NCBI GenBank assembly: GCA_009778535.1
Contig: WRJP01000095.1
Span: forward strand, 1-6,742
Direction: 5' to 3'
DNA length: 6,742 nt
From: Propionibacteriaceae bacterium
GTDB taxonomy: Bacteria > Actinomycetota > Actinomycetes > Propionibacteriales > Propionibacteriaceae
Within the stretch, counting starts at the first letter, position 1, and each line of letters starts with the position of its first letter. Positions 1-5,734 of this stretch are shown here, one piece after another. The position numbers and the translations under genes were made by a program. The notes below the pieces were generated by a model, which saw only the letters and a program-made list of their open reading frames with translations, made no database searches and was not told where the DNA came from.

Positions 1-1
1 C

Positions 2-1501
2 ATCACTGGCTTGGCTTTCCAACCTTTCAATCTTTGGTTATTAATCTTTATTGGGATCGCTGGCTTCACCATGACGTTGCGAACCAGCGATCGTATTCTG
101 CCCACATTAGGGCTGGGATTAGGTTATGGCCTTGGTCTATGTGGAACAACGCTCAACTGGATGGCAGCCATATTTTTTGAGGCGATGGTGGCCATGGTTG
201 TTGCCGTCGCTTTGTTCTACGCCGTACTAGCGCTAGGTATCCACCTCAGCCTGAGGTCAAGGTTCTGGCCTTTGCTTGCAGCGGGCTGTTGGACAGTTCT
301 GGAAACTGTCATCACCCGCTGGCCCTTCGATGGTTTCGGCTGGGTTCGGATTGGTTACGCAATGATAGATTCGCCGCTGGCGTGGGGATATCCGCTCATT
401 GGAGTCGTTGGCGTAGGGTTTGCCACCACATTATGCAGTCAATGGCTGGCGTGGCTCGTCCAAAATCGCAAACCGAAACTCACAGCCCGCAAACTTATTT
501 CTGGACTGACAGGACTTGCCGTACCGGTTGGCGTTTGTAGCTGCGGCCTAGCCATACCGCCAGGTGAGGTAACTGACCAGGTTGTCGTCGGTTGGGTGCA
601 AGGCGGTGCCCCAGGTGGAGGTGTCTATGGGCTGGGGCCGGTACGAACCATCACCAAGAACCAAGTATTAGGAACACAACGGCTCATTGAATCTGTACAA
701 GCCAGCGAACTTGCAGACCCAGACTTCATTGTCTGGCCCGAAAACGGTACCGATCTTGACCCAATGCACGATAACGAAACGTTGAATCTAGTAAAGCAGG
801 CGTTAGCCCTAGCGCAGCGTCCGTTGCTACTGGGAATAATGGCAAAAGGCCCCGGGGAAAAAGAACGCCAAACCGCATCACTGTGGTGGAATCCTACCGG
901 CGAACCAGGCCCATATTATGCGAAACGCGGAATAGTTCCATTTGGCGAGTGGGTTCCGCACCGAGAAATCTTGGAGCCTTTATTTCCGGTGCTTTCCTAC
1001 GTTGGGGCACAGTCCGTACGTGGAACTGAACCCGGGGTGATGCAGGTTAAACTGAATGACGAGCGAGATTTGAACATTGGGATTCTCGTTTGTTATGACG
1101 TTTCTTTTGATAGCTATGTCTACGATGTAGTCAAAGCCGAAGCGCAAGTAATCGTGGTGCAAAGCAGCAACGCCATGTACCAAGGAACTGGCCAGATTGC
1201 CCAACAATTCGCAATGACCAGAGTACGTGCCGCCGAGATTCGCCGCGAAATCCAAGTCGTGACCACCAGCGGCGCTTCAGGCCTCATCGGACCTTATGGG
1301 GAAATCCTACGCAGCGCCCCGCATTCTGCTTCGGCCTATGGTGTCGACACTATGGCTTTGCGCAGCGGCCAAACTCCGGCGATCTGGCTAGCCTCCTGGC
1401 TTGAAATAGTATTGACGATCGGATGTCTTGTCGGTGTAATAGGTTGCGGTCTGCTCTCAACAGTTAAACGCAGCTTCGCTGCGTCCAGAATGGAGAAGTG
1501 A
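2..1501 (+). CDS. lnt: Apolipoprotein N-acyltransferase (Lnt), 5' end outside the window
   Basis: Lnt transfers an acyl chain from phospholipid to the N-terminal cysteine of diacylated lipoproteins, the last step of lipoprotein maturation at the membrane. Numbering from the TTG at 11, the hydrophobic N-terminal half (about 1-180) is followed by a nitrilase-type C-N hydrolase domain (about 190-435) and a closing membrane segment (about 457-485). The catalytic triad is visible: Glu244 in VWPEN, Lys305 in YAKRGIVPFGEW and Cys361 in ILVCYD; Glu313 (PFGE) matches a further essential residue of E. coli Lnt. The codons before 11 stay open and read ITGLAFQPFNLWLL, which matches the first Lnt membrane segment, so TTG at 11 is not the start and a short N-terminal piece is missing to the left. 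An oddity is Asp363 where E. coli has the essential Glu389. The stop overlaps a possible GTG of the next gene. The family call is secure; activity is inferred. Confidence 0.95.
   Translation: MTGLAFQPFNLWLLIFIGIAGFTMTLRTSDRILPTLGLGLGYGLGLCGTTLNWMAAIFFEAMVAMVVAVALFYAVLALGIHLSLRSRFWPLLAAGCWTVLETVITRWPFDGFGWVRIGYAMIDSPLAWGYPLIGVVGVGFATTLCSQWLAWLVQNRKPKLTARKLISGLTGLAVPVGVCSCGLAIPPGEVTDQVVVGWVQGGAPGGGVYGLGPVRTITKNQVLGTQRLIESVQASELADPDFIVWPENGTDLDPMHDNETLNLVKQALALAQRPLLLGIMAKGPGEKERQTASLWWNPTGEPGPYYAKRGIVPFGEWVPHREILEPLFPVLSYVGAQSVRGTEPGVMQVKLNDERDLNIGILVCYDVSFDSYVYDVVKAEAQVIVVQSSNAMYQGTGQIAQQFAMTRVRAAEIRREIQVVTTSGASGLIGPYGEILRSAPHSASAYGVDTMALRSGQTPAIWLASWLEIVLTIGCLVGVIGCGLLSTVKRSFAASRMEK
1468..1484 (+). 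promoter_or_regulatory. Intra-operon hairpin at the lnt-ppm1 junction
   Basis: ACGCAGC at 1468-1474 and GCTGCGT at 1478-1484 form a perfect, GC-rich 7-bp stem with a three-base TTC loop. It lies in the last codons of lnt, with seven bases between its end and the ppm1 Shine-Dalgarno sequence at 1492. No T run follows, so it does not look like an intrinsic terminator. It could stabilise or delimit the transcript, or tune ppm1 translation, but no function is shown by sequence alone. Confidence 0.5.
1492..1496 (+). promoter_or_regulatory. Ribosome binding site of ppm1
   Basis: GGAGA lies seven bases before ATG 1504 but only one base before GTG 1498. This spacing favours ATG 1504 as the ppm1 start. 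The site lies within the last codons of lnt, so translation of the two genes is probably coupled. Confidence 0.7.
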
Positions 1502-1503
1502 TA

Positions 1504-2247
1504 ATGAATGACACGGGTTCAGTGCTGATCTGTGTTCCGACATACAACGAAGCCGAAAACATCGCAGCTATCACGAAACGAATCATGGAGGCAGTTCCGC
1601 ACGCGCATATTCTCATCGCAGACGACAATTCGCCTGATGGGACTGGAGATATTGCAGATGCTCTTGCAAACTCAACTGAGCAAATTCACGTACTCCATCG
1701 TGAGCAAAAGGCCGGACTCGGTGCTGCCTACTGTGCCGCCTTCGCGTGGGGGATTGAGCATGGTTACCAGGTGCTGGTGGAACATGACGCCGATGGTTCA
1801 CACAACCCAAAATACCTTCCCGCAATGTTACAGGGACTCCAAGGCGCCGACGTGGTAAAGGGTTCGCGTTGGGTTAAAGGCGGCAAAGTCGTCAACTGGC
1901 CAAAAAGTCGGGAATTTCTGTCGCGTCTTGGTAATCTTTGGGCAAATATGTGGCTTGGCCTGGGGGTTCGCGATGCAACTGGGGGATTCACTGCTTGGAA
2001 AGCTGAGACCCTTCAGGGAATCGATTACGCTGCGGTACAGGCCGTGGGATACTGCTTCCAAGTCGATCTAGTCTGGCGGGCGGTAAAAGCAGGTTACAAA
2101 GTAGCCGAAATCCCTATCACCTTTGAAGAACGACTCGCTGGGCAATCAAAAATGAGCAGCCGGATCGTCATTGAAGCGATGCTGCTCACGACGCGTTGGG
2201 GAATCAAACACCGCCTAGGACAGCTCAAGAGCCTGTTCACACGCTGA
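1504..2247 (+). CDS. ppm1: Polyprenol monophosphomannose synthase (Ppm1 / DPM1-type GT2)
   Basis: A 247-residue family 2 glycosyltransferase of the dolichol-phosphate mannosyltransferase type. It is expected to move mannose from GDP-mannose to polyprenyl phosphate on the inner membrane face, giving the lipid donor for lipomannan-type glycolipids and protein O-mannosylation. Visible motifs are VPTYNEAENI (residues 11-20), the nucleotide-binding acidic ADDNSPDGTG (39-48), the metal-binding DAD motif in EHDADGSH (95-97) and GSRWVKGG (120-127). WPKSREFLSRLGN and VRDATGGF follow, both typical of this subfamily. There are no membrane segments, as in the short actinobacterial enzymes. In Mycobacterium tuberculosis the Lnt-like and synthase domains are one fused protein; here they are separate genes in the same order. 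ATG 1504 is preferred over the overlapping GTG 1498 because of the GGAGA spacing. A different sugar (glucose) cannot be excluded, but the motifs and lnt linkage favour mannose. Confidence 0.93.
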   Translation: MNDTGSVLICVPTYNEAENIAAITKRIMEAVPHAHILIADDNSPDGTGDIADALANSTEQIHVLHREQKAGLGAAYCAAFAWGIEHGYQVLVEHDADGSHNPKYLPAMLQGLQGADVVKGSRWVKGGKVVNWPKSREFLSRLGNLWANMWLGLGVRDATGGFTAWKAETLQGIDYAAVQAVGYCFQVDLVWRAVKAGYKVAEIPITFEERLAGQSKMSSRIVIEAMLLTTRWGIKHRLGQLKSLFTR

Positions 2248-2265
2248 CCAGAAAACGAACCATAC

Positions 2266-3072
2266 TCACTTGGACACTGCAGGCGGTGCCCACAGACCGC
2301 GTTCGACGCACACTTGCTTCAGCAGTTTTACACGATCAGTTATTATCCCATCGACGCCGATATCTATTAGCCGGTTCATTTCGCTGGTGTCGTTTACCGT
2401 CCAAACATGAACCTTAAGGCCGCAACGATGGGCTTGCTGCACGAACCGGGGGGTAACCACTGTGATTCCATGTTTTCGAGGGACTTGCAGCACACAGGCA
2501 TCAGAAACCCGAGCAGCTATCCCTAGGGAAAATAGCAGTTTCTGCACTGCGACCACTGCTGTCCCAGCGCCAACCGCGACATCACTACCCAGTAATTTCC
2601 GAAAACGCCGTAGTCTACCCATCGAAAATGATGTGACCAGCACTCGGGATTGGCAGCCAAGTTCAGTGATTACTTTCACCAGTGGGGTAACAGCTTCTTC
2701 AGCTTTGAGGTCAATGTTGAAGAAACAGTTGGGGAAGGCAGTCAGCAGCGACTCCAGCGTTGGAATCGGATAGCGTTTGCTCTCTTGCTGGTTGGCGCTT
2801 GTTACATTGTATTTGGAAAGTTCAGCGTAGGTATGTTGCGCGATGGCTCCAGTCCCGTCCGTAATCCGATCCAGGTTTTTGTCATGGAAAGCCACAAGTA
2901 CCCCATCTGAAGTGGCGTGTACGTCAGTCTCCATGAAGCGGTAGCCGATTTTTGCTGAATCTTTGAAAGCTTCTAGGGTGTTTTCATGGCCGATATTGCG
3001 TGAATGCCGTGCGCCGCCACGATGTGCAATCGGAATGAAAGCGCTTTCATCCAATATGGACAGAATTTCCAC
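2266..3072 (-). CDS. Glycerophosphodiester phosphodiesterase (GDPD family, cytoplasmic)
   Basis: Hydrolyses glycerophosphodiesters from phospholipid turnover to glycerol 3-phosphate and the alcohol. Numbering from GTG 3072 (268 residues), a single GDPD TIM barrel fills the protein. It shows His17-Arg18 in AHRGG, Glu30-Asn31 in HENTLEAF, Glu48 and Asp50 in METDVH, His63 in AFHDKNLDRITDGTG, Asp121 and Lys123 in NIDLKAE, VHVWTVND (221-228) and GVDGIITDR near the end. The spacer between HRGG and ENTLEAF is of the longer type I associate with actinobacterial members. No signal peptide is seen, so a cytoplasmic, UgpQ-like role is likely. The frame stays open to an ATG at 3180, but that extension has no family resemblance and runs antisense to pdxY codons. 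GTG 3072 or TTG 3054 are the realistic starts. There is no clear Shine-Dalgarno sequence. It converges on ppm1 with an 18-nt gap and is divergent from pdxY. Confidence 0.9.
   Translation of the reverse strand: MEILSILDESAFIPIAHRGGARHSRNIGHENTLEAFKDSAKIGYRFMETDVHATSDGVLVAFHDKNLDRITDGTGAIAQHTYAELSKYNVTSANQQESKRYPIPTLESLLTAFPNCFFNIDLKAEEAVTPLVKVITELGCQSRVLVTSFSMGRLRRFRKLLGSDVAVGAGTAVVAVQKLLFSLGIAARVSDACVLQVPRKHGITVVTPRFVQQAHRCGLKVHVWTVNDTSEMNRLIDIGVDGIITDRVKLLKQVCVERGLWAPPAVSK
3035..3050. promoter_or_regulatory. Perfect 16-bp palindrome, LacI-family operator type
   Basis: ATGAAAGCGCTTTCAT is a perfect inverted repeat with a central CG. Its core TGAAAGCGCTTTCA agrees with the consensus recognised by LacI/GalR-family regulators (the same form as cre boxes bound by CcpA in Firmicutes). 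It lies in the first codons of the phosphodiesterase gene, about 20 bases inside the GTG 3072 start and about 66 bases before the pdxY start, a position suited to a roadblock for the former or to control of the divergent region. The regulator is not in the window. It also encodes part of the protein (ESAF), so chance is possible. Confidence 0.5.
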
Positions 3073-3116
3073 GACACAAGTATGGCCTAAAAACACTCTT
3101 GCTATGCTGTCTGCTC
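3073..3116. promoter_or_regulatory. Divergent promoter region between the phosphodiesterase gene and pdxY
   Basis: The 44-nt gap has no Shine-Dalgarno sequence for either gene. On the plus strand TATGCT (3103-3108) is a candidate -10 box ending eight bases before pdxY GTG 3117. On the minus strand CATACT (3084-3079) ends six bases before GTG 3072. With usual 17-nt spacers each -35 would fall on the other promoter's -10, so the two would compete. Neither -35 region resembles TTGACA. Both genes may be transcribed without, or almost without, a leader. This is inference from position and weak hexamers. Confidence 0.35.
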
Positions 3117-3968
3117 GTGAGAACGATACTTTCCATCCAATCCAGCGTGGCCTACGGGCATGTGGGGAACTCGGCTGCAACTTTTCCTTTGATGCGTTCA
3201 GGGGTTCAGGTATGGCCAGTTCTCACCGTACATTTCTCAAATCACACTGGCTACGGCGCTTGGCGCGGGCCGCTGCTATCTGCCGATGATGTCTTCGAGG
3301 TGATAACTGGTATCGACGAGCGCGGAGTTTTGGGCGAAGTGGATGCGGTTCTGTCTGGCTATCAGGGCGCAGCTGATGTCGGAGCTCAGATTCTGGCCGC
3401 ATATGACCTAGTGCGCCAGCGTAACCTGGATGCAATCTATTGCTGCGACCCAGTCATTGGAGACGTGGATAGGGGAGTGTACGTCCGCCCTGGCATCGGC
3501 GAATTCATGCGGGATTCGGTAGTGCCGCGAGCCAACATCGTCACCCCAAACCATTTCGAATTGGACTACCTGTGCGGCACCGCAACCAAAACCATGTCAG
3601 CTGTGGTGGATGCCGCAAATCAATTGCGCAAGGTCGGCCCTGAGGTAGTTTTGGTCACCAGCGTCCAGCTAGCCGACTCAAATCCGGACACCCTGACGAT
3701 GATAGTTGTGGACGCTGATGGCGCTTGGCGGGTGGAAACTCCGCTGATCGGTAGGAATTTTACTGGTTCGGGAGACCTCACTGCCGCGCTATTTTTGGCC
3801 AACTATCTAGCCTCGAACCACACTAGCCAAGCTATGCAGAAAACTACCGATTCGGTCTACTCGTTGCTGAAATTCACCGCAGACACCGACAGCCGCGAAT
3901 TGGCACTGGTGGAAGGTCAAGCTGAAATAGTCAACCCCAGTTACCACTTTGAAGTTGAGCGCATCTGA
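3117..3968 (+). CDS. pdxY: Pyridoxal kinase PdxY
   Basis: Phosphorylates pyridoxal (vitamin B6 salvage) to pyridoxal 5'-phosphate using ATP; a cytoplasmic ribokinase-superfamily enzyme. From GTG 3117 the product is 283 residues, close to E. coli PdxY (287). It opens MRTILSIQSSVAYGHVGNSA, parallel to the E. coli start. Further matches are VWPVLTVHFSNHTGYG (32-47, substrate pocket), AVLSGYQG (77-84), CCDPVIGD (109-116), TPNHFELDYLCG (143-154) and the anion-hole and catalytic-base motif TGSGDLTAA with Asp220. An upstream in-frame TTG (3099) would add six residues not found in the family, so GTG 3117 is chosen. There is no Shine-Dalgarno sequence, and the start may be leaderless. Its stop is directly followed by the complement of the murA stop, so the two genes converge with no spacer. 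PdxY rather than the PdxK or ThiD types is favoured by the SSVAYGHVGN and FSNHT motifs. Confidence 0.93.
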   Translation: MRTILSIQSSVAYGHVGNSAATFPLMRSGVQVWPVLTVHFSNHTGYGAWRGPLLSADDVFEVITGIDERGVLGEVDAVLSGYQGAADVGAQILAAYDLVRQRNLDAIYCCDPVIGDVDRGVYVRPGIGEFMRDSVVPRANIVTPNHFELDYLCGTATKTMSAVVDAANQLRKVGPEVVLVTSVQLADSNPDTLTMIVVDADGAWRVETPLIGRNFTGSGDLTAALFLANYLASNHTSQAMQKTTDSVYSLLKFTADTDSRELALVEGQAEIVNPSYHFEVERI

Positions 3969-5498
3969 CTATTCGCTGAACGTTTCGATCTGCGCCCCGA
4001 GCTCATTTAGCCGGGTGGGAAGATCTTCGTAGCCGCGGTTGATTACATACACGTCACGCAGCACGCTTTCACCTTTCGCGGCTAAGGCTGCCAGCAACAT
4101 GCACACTGCTGGACGCAGCGCGCTAGGACAGATAATTTCCTGGAAACGCCAGGCGGTGGGGCCGGTCACTGAGATGCGGTGCGGGTCAAGAAGCTGGATA
4201 TCTGCACCAAATTTCCGCAGATCAAGCAGGTGTATCGCACGGTTTTCATAAACCCAATCGTGAACCAGAGTTTGCCCATCCGCAGTCGCAGCTATCAAAG
4301 CAAAGAAGGGCAAATTATCGATATTTAGCCCAGGGAAGGGGAGGGGATGGATTTTGTCTGTGGCATGAGTAAGTTTGGAGGGGAAAACTGTCAAATCAAC
4401 CAACCGGGTGCGCTGGTTTAGGGCTGGATACTCTTCGCTAAGTTCATAGTTCAACCCCATCTCTTCCAAGACCGCCAGCTCGACTTCCAAAAACTCGATG
4501 GGGGAGCGTCGGATGGTTAACTGCGATTCGGTTACGATTGCGGCTGCTATGAGGCTCATGGCCTCGATAGGGTCTTCCGAAGGCGCAAAATGTATCTCGG
4601 CATCAATATGGTCTACGCCTTGAACTCGCAGAGTTGTAGTACCGATTCCAGAAATCTTTACCCCCAACTCCTCCAAGAAGAAACACAAATCTTGCACCAT
4701 GTAGTTGCTTGAAGCATTGCGGATGATGGTTTCGCCCTGGTGTAGCGCCGCTGCCATCAAAACGTTTTCGGTTACGGTGTCACCGCGTTCAATGAGGGTG
4801 ATCTTGATCTGGGACTTGTCCACAGTTTCAAGGTGAGAATGGTAGAAGCCATCGGTAGGGGTTACGTGCAGTCCGAATTCTCGCAACGCGTGCAGATGCG
4901 GCCCCACAGTACGTATTCCTAGCTCGCAGCCGCCTGCGTAAGGAAGTTTGAAGGCTTTTGCAAGATGGAGCAGCGGGCCAAGGAACATGATTACCGAACG
5001 GGTGCAACGTGCCGCATCGACATCAATATCATCGAGTGCTAGCTCAGCAGGACGCTGTAGCGTCAACTCTGACTTGTCGGCCGACCAACTCACTTCCATT
5101 CCTAAGCTGGTTAACACTTCAAGGATTCGATTCACTTCTTCAATCTGCGCTACGTCATGCAGTATCGTTTTGCCAGCGTTCAACAGGCTGGCGCACAGCA
5201 GCGCCACGGCCGCATTCTTCGACGAGCGGACATCAATGGAGCCGCTGAGTTTCGTCGGCCCTTTCACCCGAAAACCTGGGGTTCCGCCTGAATGCGCCGA
5301 CTGAATCAACGGAGTTTCCAGGGCTTCGGCAATCCTGTTGATCATTTCCAGGCTCAGATTTTGGCCGCCGCATTCGATGCGTCCAATTGCTGATTGGCTG
5401 GTATTTAAAAGTTCTGCAAGTTGTGCCTGTGTCATATTTCGTTGTTTACGAGTGTCTCTAATCAAAGTTCCAACAGCAGTAGGCAATATCTTCGGCAC
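3969..5498 (-). CDS. murA: UDP-N-acetylglucosamine 1-carboxyvinyltransferase with N-terminal XRE helix-turn-helix
   Basis: MurA adds enolpyruvate from PEP to UDP-GlcNAc, the first committed step of peptidoglycan synthesis in the cytoplasm. The product has 509 residues against about 420-430 for ordinary MurA; the extra length is an N-terminal XRE/Cro-type DNA-binding domain (about 8-62, with MTQAQLAELLNTSQSAIGRIE typical of helices 2-3). The enzyme part starts near 75 and keeps the key residues: Lys94-Asn95 in SSKNAAV, Arg167 in TRSVIMFLGPL, catalytic Cys191 in AGGCELGIRTVG, Asp394 in PGLNIDNLPFF and Arg462 in SALRPAV. These correspond to E. coli Lys22, Asn23, Arg91, Cys115, Asp305 and Arg397. 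It therefore looks catalytically intact, and with Cys at the active site not intrinsically fosfomycin-resistant. Such fusions occur in several actinobacteria, as far as I recall uncharacterised. The start is GTG 5498 without a clear Shine-Dalgarno sequence. A palindrome overlapping the proposed promoter suggests self-regulation. The gene is monocistronic by context. Confidence 0.92.
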   Translation of the reverse strand: MPKILPTAVGTLIRDTRKQRNMTQAQLAELLNTSQSAIGRIECGGQNLSLEMINRIAEALETPLIQSAHSGGTPGFRVKGPTKLSGSIDVRSSKNAAVALLCASLLNAGKTILHDVAQIEEVNRILEVLTSLGMEVSWSADKSELTLQRPAELALDDIDVDAARCTRSVIMFLGPLLHLAKAFKLPYAGGCELGIRTVGPHLHALREFGLHVTPTDGFYHSHLETVDKSQIKITLIERGDTVTENVLMAAALHQGETIIRNASSNYMVQDLCFFLEELGVKISGIGTTTLRVQGVDHIDAEIHFAPSEDPIEAMSLIAAAIVTESQLTIRRSPIEFLEVELAVLEEMGLNYELSEEYPALNQRTRLVDLTVFPSKLTHATDKIHPLPFPGLNIDNLPFFALIAATADGQTLVHDWVYENRAIHLLDLRKFGADIQLLDPHRISVTGPTAWRFQEIICPSALRPAVCMLLAALAAKGESVLRDVYVINRGYEDLPTRLNELGAQIETFSE

Positions 5499-5504
5499 GC
5501 AGAC

Positions 5505-5510
5505 ACTCTA
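5505..5510 (-). promoter_or_regulatory. Candidate -10 element of murA, leaderless geometry
   Basis: On the minus strand TAGAGT fits the actinobacterial TANNNT pattern. It is followed by six bases (GTCTGC) and then the GTG start, which would put transcription start on the G of GTG. No good -35 match is seen. This is a weak call based on position. Confidence 0.35.
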
Positions 5511-5525
5511 TCTCATATGCGAGAT
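5510..5525. promoter_or_regulatory. 16-bp imperfect palindrome overlapping the murA promoter, possible XRE operator
   Basis: ATCTC-ATATGC-GAGAT has perfect 5-bp arms around a 6-bp centre. It begins 12 bases upstream of the murA GTG and abuts or overlaps the candidate -10, a classic place for a repressor. Because the gene encodes a protein with an XRE domain, self-binding is the simplest hypothesis. Nothing in the sequence proves which protein binds. Confidence 0.45.
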
Positions 5526-5600
5526 GAAATCATCCCGACTCCACGGTACGTGATGAGACAAGAAAACCTAACCGAACGACTTAAGGATTGTCCGATAAGG

Positions 5601-5616
5601 TACATTATGTCATGTA
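5601..5616. repeat. Inverted repeat TACAT-6-ATGTA in the murA-sortase gap
   Basis: TACAT (5601-5605) and ATGTA (5612-5616) are perfect 5-bp arms around six bases, the same 5-6-5 layout as the palindrome at 5510-5525 but with different bases. It lies about 120 bases before the sortase start. No convincing promoter could be placed with it, and short AT-rich repeats like this can arise by chance. The rest of the 236-nt gap holds no supportable gene. Confidence 0.25.
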
Positions 5617-5709
5617 ACTGTGTAAGTAGGGATGCTTTCGGAGAAGCTGAAAAAGCTGAGCACTTCCCCAACCGAATGTGAAACTAAGAACTTTTGCTAA
5701 ACCGAGTTA

Positions 5710-5724
5710 TCCTTGTAGCAAGGA
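5710..5724 (+). promoter_or_regulatory. Hairpin sequestering the sortase Shine-Dalgarno sequence
   Basis: TCCTTG (5710-5715) and CAAGGA (5719-5724) form a perfect 6-bp stem with a TAG loop. The 3' arm contains most of the AGGAG ribosome binding site (5721-5725), which is well spaced (nine bases) from ATG 5735. In the transcript the site would be partly masked, suggesting translational control or low basal translation of the sortase. The pairing is seen; the effect is inferred. Confidence 0.5.
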
Positions 5725-5734
5725 GACACTAAAT

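Noticed and set aside
852..859. CCCCGGGG palindrome in lnt
   Set aside because: Short, inside coding sequence, with no promoter context.
1613..2061. Antisense ORFs across ppm1
   Set aside because: They are shadows of a strongly conserved GT2 gene, with no start signals or recognisable domains.
2248..2265. Terminator between ppm1 and the phosphodiesterase gene
   Set aside because: The 18-base gap has no inverted repeat or T run, so no terminator can be supported.
3099..3116. TTG 3099 as the pdxY start
   Set aside because: It adds LCCLLV ahead of the conserved MRTILSIQSS start, has no ribosome binding site, and GTG 3117 aligns with the known N-terminus.
3073..3180. Extension of the phosphodiesterase to an ATG at 3180
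   Set aside because: The added 36 residues precede the start of the GDPD barrel, show no family similarity and are antisense to conserved pdxY codons; GTG 3072 is the more sensible start.
2462..3289. Plus-strand ORFs across the phosphodiesterase gene and the pdxY start
   Set aside because: The minus-strand GDPD motifs and the pdxY frame account for the region; these frames have no family features.
5644..5659. Direct repeat AAGCTGA, two copies nine bases apart, upstream of the sortase
   Set aside because: Two short copies only, with no further units and no palindromic form; probably chance.
5517..5681. Small ORF in the murA-sortase gap, including CPIRYIMSCNCV
   Set aside because: No ribosome binding site, overlaps the proposed murA control region, and the cysteines do not fit a motif I recognise; a chance ORF is more likely.
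5678..5734. GTG 5678 as the sortase start
   Set aside because: ATG 5735 has a well-spaced AGGAG. The extra 19 codons contain the hairpin and ribosome binding site and have no membrane-protein start features.
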